Assembly: GCA_963710535.1 (NCBI GenBank)
Contig: CAVQAW010000008.1
Coordinates: 310,001-374,000 of the forward strand
DNA length: 64,000 bases
Direction: 5' to 3'
Source: Pelagihabitans sp963710535
GTDB taxonomy: Bacteria; Bacteroidota; Bacteroidia; Flavobacteriales; Flavobacteriaceae
The position numbers and the translations under genes are program-made. Shown here piece after piece: positions 16,667 to 24,670 of this stretch (the first letter of the stretch is position 1; each line of letters opens with the position of its first letter). The notes beneath the pieces were generated by a model that was given only the letters and a program-made list of their open reading frames with translations, had not been told where the DNA came from and did no database searches.

Positions 16667-17701
16667 ATGAAGTACTTTAAATCTTTGATCATAGCAATGC
16701 TGCCCTTTTTGGGGCTGGCCCAATATACAGATGTCATTAACTCCAATCGCCCCGGACTTTCGGTGAGTGCCTACGCGGTCGGGAAAAATGTCGTTCAATT
16801 GGAGGCCGGGCTTTTCTATGAACAAAGCGATCATTCGACCCTCAATACCCAAAGCGATATCTGGGGTACCGATCTTTCATTGCGATATGGGCTGTTGTTA
16901 GAAGAACTCGAATTGAACTGGGAAGGCACTTTTCAAAATCAGAACATCACATTCGGAAATACAGCCAGTGCGGCAAGCCTTACCGATTTCTCCAGGAACA
17001 GGATCGGGCTCAAATATTTGATTTACGACCGGTATAAAGATCCGGAACGGGACAAACCCAATCTGTATAGTTGGAAAGCCAATTATGGCTTTAAGTTGAA
17101 AAACCTGATTCCTTCGGTCTCGGTCTATGGCGGTGCCACCTTTAATTTGGGCGACAATCCATTTTATGTGGGCGATCCCACGATATCGTACCGAGCGATG
17201 GTAGCGACCCAAAGCAAGCTTACCCCTCGTTTTGTGCTGATATCCAATATTGCATATGACAGGATTTCCAGCGATTTCCCCGAATTGAGTTATCTGGTTT
17301 CCCTTTCGCATGCATTTCGCGACCCGAAATGGAGCGTTTTCGTCGAAAACCAAGGCATCAAGAGCGATCGGTATTCAGATGTTCTCCTACGAGGAGGGGT
17401 GGCCCACTTGATTGCCGATAATCTTCAGGCAGACATCAATATGGGGGCTAGTTTCAAAAATACCCCTTCACGTGTATTCGTTACGCTGGGGGCCTCTTAT
17501 CGCATTGATTTTCATCAAGACAAGCCGATATCCATAGATGAACAGAATAGCGGGGAGAATGGTGGACCCATTCTGAAGAACAGCATGAAAAAGAAGAAAA
17601 AGAAAAACCGCAAGGGCCGCAATAAAGGAACGGGGGCCGAGGACATCGATTTGGGCCCTACTAAAAAACAGCTGCGACAACTGAAAAAAGACGGAAGTTA
17701 G
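16667..17701 (+). CDS. Outer-membrane transporter-like protein with poly-lysine tail
   Basis: This 344-aa protein has a short signal peptide (MKYFKSLIIAMLPFLGLAQ) and then alternating beta-strand sequence (DVINSNRPGLSVSAYAVGKN, LQADINMGASFK, SRVFVTLGASYRIDF). It resembles the flavobacterial proteins of the MetA-pathway-of-phenol-degradation outer-membrane family. A barrel of roughly 290 residues is followed by a lysine-rich, probably disordered tail (KKKKKKNRKGRNKG, then TKKQLRQLKK). The start at 16667 is chosen because it opens the signal peptide. It appears monocistronic. Ligand unknown. Confidence 0.8.
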   Translation: MKYFKSLIIAMLPFLGLAQYTDVINSNRPGLSVSAYAVGKNVVQLEAGLFYEQSDHSTLNTQSDIWGTDLSLRYGLLLEELELNWEGTFQNQNITFGNTASAASLTDFSRNRIGLKYLIYDRYKDPERDKPNLYSWKANYGFKLKNLIPSVSVYGGATFNLGDNPFYVGDPTISYRAMVATQSKLTPRFVLISNIAYDRISSDFPELSYLVSLSHAFRDPKWSVFVENQGIKSDRYSDVLLRGGVAHLIADNLQADINMGASFKNTPSRVFVTLGASYRIDFHQDKPISIDEQNSGENGGPILKNSMKKKKKKNRKGRNKGTGAEDIDLGPTKKQLRQLKKDGS

Positions 17702-17841
17702 GCGTCATAAATCAACTGTATCCGGCTTAAATATTGCTTTTTGGATTTGATACGGGCCGGCTACGGCATCTTCAGAATTAGGTCCACTAATTTCCTCCTC
17801 TAGTCAATAATCGCTAATATTGACCCTGAAAAACCCAATTC

Positions 17842-18963
17842 ATGGTCACGATCAAAGAAGCCCTCACCAAAAAGGAAATCAAGCAATTTGTAACCTTTCC
17901 CTTTTCACTTTATAAAGGCTCCCCCTACTGGGTTCCCCCTATCATCTCCGATGAGATGGAGGCATTTGACAAAACCAAGAATCCCGCGTTCAAAAATGCA
18001 GATGCCCGTTTTTTTCTTGCCTATAAAAATGGTACTCTGGTAGGTCGGGTGGCCGCGATCATCAATTGGTTGGAAGTCGACGAACAGCAGATCAAAAAAA
18101 TGCGATTCGGTTGGTTCGATTTTGTAGACGACAACGAAGTCTCCGAAGCCTTGATCCAAAAAGTGGCGGAAATCGGAACGGCGCAGCAGCTGGGATTTAT
18201 GGAAGGCCCCGTAGGTTTTTCCAATTTGGACAAAGTTGGGGTGCTCACCGAAGGTTTCGACCATATTGGGAGCATGATCACCTGGTACAACCATGCCTAT
18301 TATGTGGGCCACTATGAACGATTGGGTTTTGTAAAGGAAAAAGGTTATCTGGAAAACAAGTTTCCGAGTAAAAATGCAGATCCGGCCCTGTTTACCAAAT
18401 TGAACGAACTTATCAAACGCCGCTATGGCCTGAGGGAAGTGAATTTCACAAAAACCAAGGAAATCATGCCCATGGCCGATAAAATGTTCGATCTGTTCAA
18501 TGAAACCTATTCGAGTCTTTCCTCCTTTGTGCCGATTACAGAAGTTCAAAAGGCTTATTTTAAAAGAAAATACCTCAGTTTCATCAATCCGGAATACATT
18601 AAATTTATCCTTGACAAGGAAGATCAGCTGATTGCCTTTGCCATTGTAATGCCGTCGTACTCAAAAGCTTTGCAAAAAGCGAACGGTAAGTTATTTCCTT
18701 TTGGAATATACCATCTGTTAAAGGCCCGAAAAAATAACAAAGACGTCTATTTCTACCTAATCGGCATCCATCCCGAATACCAAAACAAGGGGGTAACCGC
18801 AATCATCTTCAATGAATATTATAAGACTTTCTCAAAAAAGAAGATTGAAATGTGTTATCGGACGCCAGAACTGGAAGATAATGTGGCGATACGACAGATG
18901 TGGAAACATTTTGATCCGGTGGTCTACAAACGCAGGGCCACCTTCAGAAAAGCGTTGGTATAA
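17842..18963 (+). CDS. YghO-like GNAT-fold protein
   Basis: This 373-aa cytoplasmic protein begins MVTIKEALTKKEIKQFVTFP and has two recognisable regions. Residues of about 5-110 contain LYKGSPYWVPPIISDEM and RFFLAYKNGTLVGRVAAIIN. A C-terminal GNAT-like half contains YLIGIHPEYQNKGVTAIIFN, an acetyl-CoA-binding-like signature. The family resembles E. coli YghO and is common in Bacteroidota; related proteins have been mislabelled GTP cyclohydrolase. I infer an acyltransferase-like role without a known substrate. It converges on the sulfonolipid acyltransferase gene across 27 bp. Confidence 0.75.
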   Translation: MVTIKEALTKKEIKQFVTFPFSLYKGSPYWVPPIISDEMEAFDKTKNPAFKNADARFFLAYKNGTLVGRVAAIINWLEVDEQQIKKMRFGWFDFVDDNEVSEALIQKVAEIGTAQQLGFMEGPVGFSNLDKVGVLTEGFDHIGSMITWYNHAYYVGHYERLGFVKEKGYLENKFPSKNADPALFTKLNELIKRRYGLREVNFTKTKEIMPMADKMFDLFNETYSSLSSFVPITEVQKAYFKRKYLSFINPEYIKFILDKEDQLIAFAIVMPSYSKALQKANGKLFPFGIYHLLKARKNNKDVYFYLIGIHPEYQNKGVTAIIFNEYYKTFSKKKIEMCYRTPELEDNVAIRQMWKHFDPVVYKRRATFRKALV

Positions 18964-18990
18964 ACTTATTGATTGCCTGGAAAGGTATCC

Positions 18991-20250
18991 CTATTCTCCC
19001 ATTGCGGCCGCGACGGCTGCCGAAAGTCTTTTGTAGGTACCGTTCTCGAGCCGTTCCCGTATCGCTGAAAATGCTTCCAAGGTTTCTTGAATGTCTTCCA
19101 AGGTATGGGTCGCCGTGGGAATCATCCGTAACAAAATAAGGCCTTTGGGAATCACGGGATAAACCACAATGGAACAGAAAATACCATAATTTTCCCTTAA
19201 ATCCTTCACCAAGGCCATTGCTTCCGGAATACTACCGTTCAAATATACGGGCGTAACACAGGTATTGGTATTTCCGATATTGAAGCCCTTTGCCTTAAGG
19301 CCGTTTTGAAGTGCATTGACATTCTCCCATAATTTGGCCTTCAATTCGGGCTGGGTACGCATCATGTCCAATCGTTTCAATGCGCCCTTGACGTATATCA
19401 TGGGCAATGACTTGGCGAACATCTGTGACCTTAGATTGTATTTCAAATAGTTGATGATTTCCTGATCTGCGGCCAAAAAGGCGCCGATTCCCGCCATTGA
19501 TTTGGCGAAAGTGGCAAAATATACATCGATATCATCTTGAATGCCCTGCTCCTCACCTGCCCCTGCTCCCGTTTTTCCCAAAGTTCCAAAACCATGGGCA
19601 TCATCGACCAGCAATCTGAAGTTATATTTTTTCTTCAAGGCGACAATCTCCTTTAATTTGCCTTGTTCACCGCGCATGCCAAAAACACCTTCCGAAATTA
19701 CCAGAATGCCACCCCCGGTCTGTTCGGCCATTTTTGTGGCCCTATCCAGGTTTTTTTCCAAACTTTCAATGTCGTTGTGCTTGAAGGTAAAACGTTTCCC
19801 CATGTGCAATCGCACCCCATCGATGATGCAGGCATGCGAATCAACATCGTAAACAATGATATCGTCCTTTGAAACCAAGGCGTCGATAGCCGACATGATC
19901 CCTTGATATCCAAAATTCAGAAGATAAGCTGCTTCTTTGTTCACAAAAGCGGCCAATTCCTTTTCCAATTGTTCGTGAAAATCGGTATGTCCGCTCATCA
20001 TCCGGGCACCCATTGGGTAAGCCGCACCATGCTCAGCTGCCGCATCCGCATCGACCTTTAATATTTCTGGCATATTGGCCAAGCCCAAATAATCATTGAT
20101 ACTCCAAGTGATGACGTCCTTGCCCTGAAATTTCATTCTATTGGAAATGGGCCCCTCCAGTTTCGGGAAAACAAAATAGCCTTCGGCTTGTGATGCCCAT
20201 TTTCCCAAAGGGCCTTTATTTTCTATAATCCTATCGAACAAATCTCTCAT
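18991..20250 (-). CDS. Alpha-oxoamine synthase: probable cysteate fatty-acyltransferase of sulfonolipid synthesis
   Basis: This 419-aa PLP enzyme condenses an amino acid with an acyl-CoA/acyl-ACP and releases CO2. Visible residues are the PLP-stacking His139 (DVDSHACIIDG), LVDDAHGFG (Asp217, His219) and the PLP lysine Lys250 in TFAKSMAGIGAF. The family includes serine palmitoyltransferase, KBL and BioF. The neighbouring cysteine-synthase-like gene points to the cysteate-using branch that makes capnine-type sulfonolipids, required for normal gliding in Flavobacterium johnsoniae; that assignment is inferred from context. A canonical promoter at 20271-20302 puts the transcript start inside the longer open frame (to 20328), so I use the ATG at 20250. 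Serine palmitoyltransferase is the main alternative. Confidence 0.85.
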   Translation of the reverse strand: MRDLFDRIIENKGPLGKWASQAEGYFVFPKLEGPISNRMKFQGKDVITWSINDYLGLANMPEILKVDADAAAEHGAAYPMGARMMSGHTDFHEQLEKELAAFVNKEAAYLLNFGYQGIMSAIDALVSKDDIIVYDVDSHACIIDGVRLHMGKRFTFKHNDIESLEKNLDRATKMAEQTGGGILVISEGVFGMRGEQGKLKEIVALKKKYNFRLLVDDAHGFGTLGKTGAGAGEEQGIQDDIDVYFATFAKSMAGIGAFLAADQEIINYLKYNLRSQMFAKSLPMIYVKGALKRLDMMRTQPELKAKLWENVNALQNGLKAKGFNIGNTNTCVTPVYLNGSIPEAMALVKDLRENYGIFCSIVVYPVIPKGLILLRMIPTATHTLEDIQETLEAFSAIRERLENGTYKRLSAAVAAAMGE

Positions 20251-20270
20251 TTGGACAGTTTTGGTTTGTG

Positions 20271-20302
20271 CAAAAGTATTGATTTTTGCATAATTTTTAC
20301 AA
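20271..20302 (-). promoter_or_regulatory. Canonical Bacteroidota promoter of the alpha-oxoamine synthase gene
   Basis: On the minus strand TTG (20302-20300), 21 bases, then TACTTTTG (20278-20271) match both elements of the Bacteroidota vegetative promoter. Predicted start is about 16 nt upstream of the ATG at 20250. It fixes the gene start and shows that this gene is transcribed apart from the synthase upstream. Confidence 0.75.
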
Positions 20303-20314
20303 TATTTTAAGATT

Positions 20315-20350
20315 AAAGAAAAAAGCAACGGACGAAATTGCCATTGCTTT
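20315..20350 (-). terminator. Rho-independent terminator of the cysteate-synthase-like gene
   Basis: On the minus strand AAAGCAATGG, a nine-base loop and CCGTTGCTTT form a ten-pair stem (one G-T), followed by TTTTCTTT. It lies 26 bp after the synthase stop and just upstream of the next promoter. Confidence 0.7.
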
Positions 20351-20375
20351 AATTTATTTAGAAAGGATTTTTATT

Positions 20376-21416
20376 TTACCTGATGACCTGTATCTGTGGA
20401 GTCTCCTCTACTTTTTGGTTGTTCAAAAAGCCTTGGGCTTCCATCCATTGGTCGCTATATATCTTGCTCATATAACGTGAACCATGGTCCGGGAATATGG
20501 CCACGATATTGCTTGTGTTGTCAAATTTGTTTTCAGCATCCAACTGCTTCACGGCCTGCATGACCGCGCCGCAGGTATAGCCTGCAAAAATGCCTTCTTT
20601 CAGTGAAATTTCCCTGGCGGTATGGGCACTTTCTTCATCGGATACCTTGATGAATTCATCGATGACCTCAAAATCGGTGGCACCGGGTATCAAGTTTTTA
20701 CCCAAACCTTCAATGCGGTAAGGATATATTTCATTGGAATCGAATTCCCCTGTTTCGTGAAACTTTTTCAAGACGCTACCAAAGGCGTCCACTCCAATGA
20801 TCCTGATATCGGGATTCTGTTCCTTTAAATATTTTGCTGTGCCGGAAATGGTCCCCCCTGTACCGCTACAGGCCACCAAATGCGTGATCTGTCCGTTGGT
20901 TTGCTTCCAAATTTCCGGACCGGTAGATCGGTAATGGGCATCCATGTTCAATTCATTGAAGTATTGATTGATATAAATACTTCCTTTGGTTTCCTCATGG
21001 AGCCGCTTCGCGACCTGATAATATGATCTAGGGTCATCCGCACTCACATGCGCCGGACACACATATACCTTTGCGCCCATCGCCCGTAACATATCGATCT
21101 TGTCGGGGCTTGATTTAGAACTTACCGCCAATATACAGTCATAGCCTTTGATAATACTGACCATGGCGATGCTGAATCCTGTGTTGCCGGAAGTCGTTTC
21201 GATAATGGTGTCCCCTGGTGAAAGGATGCCTTTGCGTTCCGCTTCTTCTATGATGTGTAATGCAATTCTGTCTTTGGAGGAGTGACCTGGATTAAAAGCT
21301 TCCAATTTTGCAAAAAAGTTGCCTTTAAGTCCTTCGACAATTCTGTTCAATTTAACCAACGGTGTTTGGCCAATAAGCGCAAGAATATTGTCGTAAGCCT
21401 GTACTTTATGCTGCAT
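20376..21416 (-). CDS. PLP-dependent cysteine-synthase-like enzyme: probable cysteate synthase
   Basis: This 346-aa fold-type II PLP enzyme carries the PLP lysine Lys48 (FNPGHSSKDRIALH), the substrate loop TTSGNTGFSIA and the phosphate-binding loop ACSGTGGTISG. Its overall form is that of cysteine synthase/cystathionine beta-synthase without regulatory CBS domains. Next to an alpha-oxoamine synthase in Bacteroidota, such an enzyme is thought to make L-cysteate (probably from phosphoserine and sulfite) for capnine-type sulfonolipids. Sequence alone does not exclude a plain cysteine synthase or cystathionine beta-synthase. It has its own promoter element and terminator, so the two genes are adjacent but separately transcribed. 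Confidence 0.85.
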   Translation of the reverse strand: MQHKVQAYDNILALIGQTPLVKLNRIVEGLKGNFFAKLEAFNPGHSSKDRIALHIIEEAERKGILSPGDTIIETTSGNTGFSIAMVSIIKGYDCILAVSSKSSPDKIDMLRAMGAKVYVCPAHVSADDPRSYYQVAKRLHEETKGSIYINQYFNELNMDAHYRSTGPEIWKQTNGQITHLVACSGTGGTISGTAKYLKEQNPDIRIIGVDAFGSVLKKFHETGEFDSNEIYPYRIEGLGKNLIPGATDFEVIDEFIKVSDEESAHTAREISLKEGIFAGYTCGAVMQAVKQLDAENKFDNTSNIVAIFPDHGSRYMSKIYSDQWMEAQGFLNNQKVEETPQIQVIR

Positions 21417-21432
21417 AAAAGTAGTTTACGTT

Positions 21433-21452
21433 AATTTTGTAAGCACAAAATT
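21433..21452. repeat. Inverted repeat in the leader of the cysteate-synthase-like gene
   Basis: AATTTTGT and ACAAAATT flank a four-base AAGC centre. The repeat lies between the -7 element (21460-21467) and the ATG (21416), where an operator or leader hairpin could act. AT-rich, so chance cannot be excluded. Confidence 0.35.
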
Positions 21453-21459
21453 TACTTTG

Positions 21460-21467
21460 CAAAATTA
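21460..21467 (-). promoter_or_regulatory. Bacteroidota -7 element for the cysteate-synthase-like gene
   Basis: TAATTTTG on the minus strand is an exact TAnnTTTG match, followed by C, about 44 bp upstream of the ATG. It predicts a leader near 39 nt that contains the inverted repeat at 21433-21452. Confidence 0.5.
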
Positions 21468-21481
21468 CCATTTTTTTTTAA

Positions 21482-23539
21482 TTATCCCGTTTTTCCCTCC
21501 AAATCTAGTAAAAATGCATATTCCCGGGCCACCTCCTTCAATGCCTCGAACCGCCCGGAAGCCCCGCCATGGCCTGCTTCCATGTTGATTTCAAACAGCA
21601 GTAAATTTTGGTCTGTTTTCATTTCCCTAAGCTTGGCCACCCATTTGGCAGGTTCGAAATATTGCACTTGGGAGTCGTGCAGGCCCGTTGTGACCAAAAG
21701 GTTCGGATAAGCTTGTCGGCCTACATTGTCATAGGGCGAATAGGTCTTTATGTAATCGTAAAATTGCTTGTCGTTTGGGTTGCCCCATTCGTCATATTCG
21801 CCGGTGGTCAGCGGAATGGAATCGTCCAACATGGTCGTGATGACATCTACAAAAGGTACTTGGGCCACTACCCCGTTATACAGGGAAGGCGCCTGGTTCA
21901 AAATGGCGCCCATCAAGAGGCCGCCTGCCGACCCGCCCATGGCATACAAATGCCGAGCGCTGGTGATCCCTTCCGAAATGAGGAACTTGGAACAGTCGAC
22001 GAAATCATTGAAGGTATTTTGTTTGTGCAGTAATTTTCCGTTTTCATACCAAGGCCTGCCCAAATATTGACCGCCTCGCACATGGGTCAGGGCGAACACG
22101 AAGCCCCTATCCAATAAACTCAATCGAACCGTTGAAAAATAAGGGTCTATCGTGGCGCCATAGGAGCCATAGGCGTATTGCAATAAAGGGGTGTTTTCAT
22201 TTAATTCGAGATCCTGTCGGTATACGACGGAAATCGGAATTCTTGCACCGTCCCGAGCAGTAGCCCATAACCGCTGTTCGCGATAGTTTTCCTTTTTGAA
22301 ATGCCCCCCCAAAACCTCTTGCTCTTTTTTGAGCTGTTTCTCCTTGGTTCGCATATTGAAGTCTATCGTAGAGCTGGGCGTCGTCATTGAATGATATCCA
22401 TACCTCAGGATTTCGGTGTCAAAATCCGGATTGGTGCCTACATAGGCGGTATAGGTTTCACTATCGAATGGCAGATAAAAACTGTCTTTCCCGTCCCATC
22501 GAACGATCTTTAATCGGTTCAAGCCATTTTCCCGCTCCGAAAGCACATAATAATCCTTAAAGATGTCGATGTCTTCCAGCAATACCAGCTCGCGGTGTGG
22601 AACAAACTCTTGCCAATTCCCGGCATGTGTAGCATCGTCCTTGGCCCGCATCAATTTAAAATTTGTGGCGCCATCCTTGTTGGTCAGCACATAAAAATGA
22701 TCGTCGTAGTGGGCTATGGAATATTCCAGTCCCCTTTCACGAGGCGAAAATATTTTGAATTTGCCGTTGGGATCATCAGCCCTTAAAAATTGATATTCAG
22801 AAGTTAAGGTACTGTAGGAACTGATGATGATGAACTTTTTCGATTTGGTCCTATAAACATAGGTGCCAAAAGTTTCGTCCTTTTCATGATAGACCAATTC
22901 ATCTTGATCTGTTGATGTGCCCAAAACGTGTTTAAAAATCTTGTCTGACCGCAAGGTCACCGGATTCTTTTGGGTATAAAAGAGGGTTTTGTTATCCTCG
23001 GCCCAAACGGCCCCGCCTGAGGTATTCTCTATTTTATCCTTGTAGATTTTGCCCGTTTTCAGGTTCTTTATTTGAAGAGTATACTGTCGTCTTGAAACAG
23101 TATCGATGGCGTAGGCGGCCATTTCGTTGCTCGGACTCACGGCAATGCCCCCCAGATTGAAGAAATCGTAGCCTTCGGCCATCGCATTGCAGTTGAACAT
23201 TATTTCTTCTTGGGCGTCCAAGGATTCGCTTTTTCTGGAATAGATCGGATATTGGTGCCCCTTCTCAAATCGGGTGATGTACCAATAGCCATTTTGCTTG
23301 TAAGGTACAGACTCATCGTCTTCTTTGATACGCCCTTTCATCTCCGTGAAAAGCCTATCTTGGAAGTCCTTGGTATGCGAGGTCATTTGATGGTAATACG
23401 CATTTTCTGCATTGAGATAGGCGATTACCTCCGGGTTCTCCCTATCGTTCATCCAATAATAATTATCGATGCGCACATCACCGTGTTTTTCCAATCTGTG
23501 GGGCTGCTTTTTGGCCAACGGAGCTTTGGGTTTGGTCAT
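21482..23539 (-). CDS. S9A-family serine peptidase, oligopeptidase B-like
   Basis: This 685-aa protein has the prolyl-oligopeptidase architecture: an N-terminal beta-propeller (about residues 75-410) and a C-terminal alpha/beta-hydrolase domain. The triad is visible as Ser537 (AMGGSAGGLLMG), Asp622 (TTGLHDSQV) and His657 (EAGHGGASGRF). It begins MTKPKAPLAKKQPHRLEKHG without a signal peptide, so it is cytoplasmic. GGSAGG and the N-terminal WMNDRENPEVIAYLN resemble oligopeptidase B, which cuts short peptides after basic residues. The S1 specificity residues cannot be confirmed by eye. It diverges from the YbaB gene. Confidence 0.92.
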   Translation of the reverse strand: MTKPKAPLAKKQPHRLEKHGDVRIDNYYWMNDRENPEVIAYLNAENAYYHQMTSHTKDFQDRLFTEMKGRIKEDDESVPYKQNGYWYITRFEKGHQYPIYSRKSESLDAQEEIMFNCNAMAEGYDFFNLGGIAVSPSNEMAAYAIDTVSRRQYTLQIKNLKTGKIYKDKIENTSGGAVWAEDNKTLFYTQKNPVTLRSDKIFKHVLGTSTDQDELVYHEKDETFGTYVYRTKSKKFIIISSYSTLTSEYQFLRADDPNGKFKIFSPRERGLEYSIAHYDDHFYVLTNKDGATNFKLMRAKDDATHAGNWQEFVPHRELVLLEDIDIFKDYYVLSERENGLNRLKIVRWDGKDSFYLPFDSETYTAYVGTNPDFDTEILRYGYHSMTTPSSTIDFNMRTKEKQLKKEQEVLGGHFKKENYREQRLWATARDGARIPISVVYRQDLELNENTPLLQYAYGSYGATIDPYFSTVRLSLLDRGFVFALTHVRGGQYLGRPWYENGKLLHKQNTFNDFVDCSKFLISEGITSARHLYAMGGSAGGLLMGAILNQAPSLYNGVVAQVPFVDVITTMLDDSIPLTTGEYDEWGNPNDKQFYDYIKTYSPYDNVGRQAYPNLLVTTGLHDSQVQYFEPAKWVAKLREMKTDQNLLLFEINMEAGHGGASGRFEALKEVAREYAFLLDLEGKTG

Positions 23540-23568
23540 CTATTTTTCTGATTGTTCACAAGCAGCCG

Positions 23569-23576
23569 CAAAAGTA
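23569..23576 (-). promoter_or_regulatory. Bacteroidota -7 element for the oligopeptidase gene
   Basis: TACTTTTG followed by C on the minus strand matches TAnnTTTG exactly, about 30 bp upstream of the ATG at 23539. The -33 TTG is not at a standard distance. Confidence 0.45.
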
Positions 23577-23625
23577 AGACATCCCAATAGAAGTACTTAT
23601 GTTTTTTCGGTAAGCGTTTAAAATG

Positions 23626-23653
23626 TTGGTTCGATAACAATTTACTAAGTTTG
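23626..23653 (+). promoter_or_regulatory. Bacteroidota promoter of the YbaB gene
   Basis: TTG (23626-23628), 17 bases and TAAGTTTG (23646-23653) resemble the -33/-7 pair. Predicted transcription start near 23658 excludes the upstream TTG codon at 23651 as a start and supports the ATG at 23678. Confidence 0.55.
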
Positions 23654-23677
23654 CCCTTGAACTTTAATTCAATAAAA

Positions 23678-24004
23678 ATGTTCAATGATATGATGGGCAT
23701 GATGGGTAAGCTCAAAGAAACCCAGGAAAAGATAGCCGCCACCAAAAAAAGATTGGATTCGGTGCATTTGATCGAAAAATCTTCCGATGGATTTTTACAA
23801 ATAAAGATCACGGCCAACAGGGAGCTAAAGGAAATCAACATCGATGACCGATTATTGGCCGATAAGGAACAATTGGAAGACTATTTGATATTGTGCTTGA
23901 ACAAAGCCATCAACGAAGCGACCATAGTAAACGAAACGGAACTGGCCGCGGTGGCCAAAGAAGGACTTCCCAACATACCCGGTATGGATGCCTTCTTGAA
24001 GTAG
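23678..24004 (+). CDS. YbaB/EbfC-family nucleoid-associated protein
   Basis: This 108-aa protein starts MFNDMMGMMGKLKETQEKIA and continues DGFLQIKITANRELKEINI, then a helical C-terminus with LNKAINEATIVNETELA. This is the YbaB/EbfC fold: small dimeric DNA-binding proteins of the nucleoid. Length is normal. In many bacteria ybaB sits between dnaX and recR; neither is here, so this copy is unlinked. It is followed by a strong terminator and is therefore monocistronic. Confidence 0.9.
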   Translation: MFNDMMGMMGKLKETQEKIAATKKRLDSVHLIEKSSDGFLQIKITANRELKEINIDDRLLADKEQLEDYLILCLNKAINEATIVNETELAAVAKEGLPNIPGMDAFLK

Positions 24005-24343
24005 TGCGTTCCGTGCTTTGGCTCTGGCCCGAATGGCGGACCTACCACAAACAATAAAAAGGGCTTTCCATGAGTGGAAAGCCCTTTTTTGGTTGGTTAA
24101 TTAATCGTAAATCTTCACTGATATTTTATTGAATCGTGTAGCACGAATCAACAAAACAACGAGCTAATATAATCAAGAAGTTTAAATTAATTTTATGATA
24201 ACCTCAAAAAAATTTATTTTTTCTATGTTTTTATAAAAATATGGGATGAAATGTGCCTCACCATCAGGTATATCGCAAAAAGTTAACACTTTTTAAAACA
24301 AAAAGTACTTTGCGGTACCTATCTTTAAGGAAAAGATTTGGTT
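24005..24343. other. Intergenic region between YbaB and YegP genes
   Basis: This 339-bp AT-rich gap contains the YbaB terminator (24061-24090) and the upstream region of the DUF1508 gene. Near its end TATCTTTA (24320-24327) is one base off the TAnnTTTG consensus and could serve the DUF1508 gene. I find no small gene or RNA in it. Confidence 0.5.
24061..24090 (+). terminator. Rho-independent terminator of the YbaB gene
   Basis: GGGCTTTCCA and TGGAAAGCCC pair perfectly over ten bases around a TGAG loop and are followed by six T. It lies 57 bp after the stop. Confidence 0.92.
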
Positions 24344-24670
24344 ATGATTGAAATCAGGAAAGACGATGACGACCGCTATCGCTTTAACTTAAAGAACGCC
24401 TCAGGTAGAACCATCCTTCGCAGTGTAGCGTTCCATAACAAAGATGAAGCGGCCAAAACAGTTGCTGAATTATTGCCGCTGGTCAACAAAAATAACGGGT
24501 TCGAGCGTAAAACAAATTATGAGGGCAAATTTCTGTTCAATATTAAAAATACCAAAGGCAAAATCATTGGGCAAAGCACCCTTTTCGCCTCTGAGGCAGG
24601 GATGGAAAATGGGATCGAAACGGTAAAAAACCGCATAGTCTCAATTTCCGGCACTATCAAAAATTTATAA
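24344..24670 (+). CDS. DUF1508 (YegP-like) protein with two repeats
   Basis: This 108-aa cytoplasmic protein carries two copies of the DUF1508/UPF0339 unit. Copy one is RYRFNLKNASGRTILRSVAF with the following helix; copy two is KFLFNIKNTKGKIIGQSTLF. The E. coli relative is YegP; the biochemical role is unknown. A TTG codon at 24338 is in frame but the ATG at 24344 gives the expected MIEIRKDDDDRY start. Its stop overlaps the convergent threonine aldolase stop (shared bases 24665-24670). Confidence 0.88.
   Translation: MIEIRKDDDDRYRFNLKNASGRTILRSVAFHNKDEAAKTVAELLPLVNKNNGFERKTNYEGKFLFNIKNTKGKIIGQSTLFASEAGMENGIETVKNRIVSISGTIKNL

Noticed and set aside
18991..20328. Alpha-oxoamine synthase starting at 20328 (445 aa)
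   Set aside because: The canonical promoter at 20271-20302 lies inside the extension, so it would not be transcribed; the ATG at 20250 fits the family.
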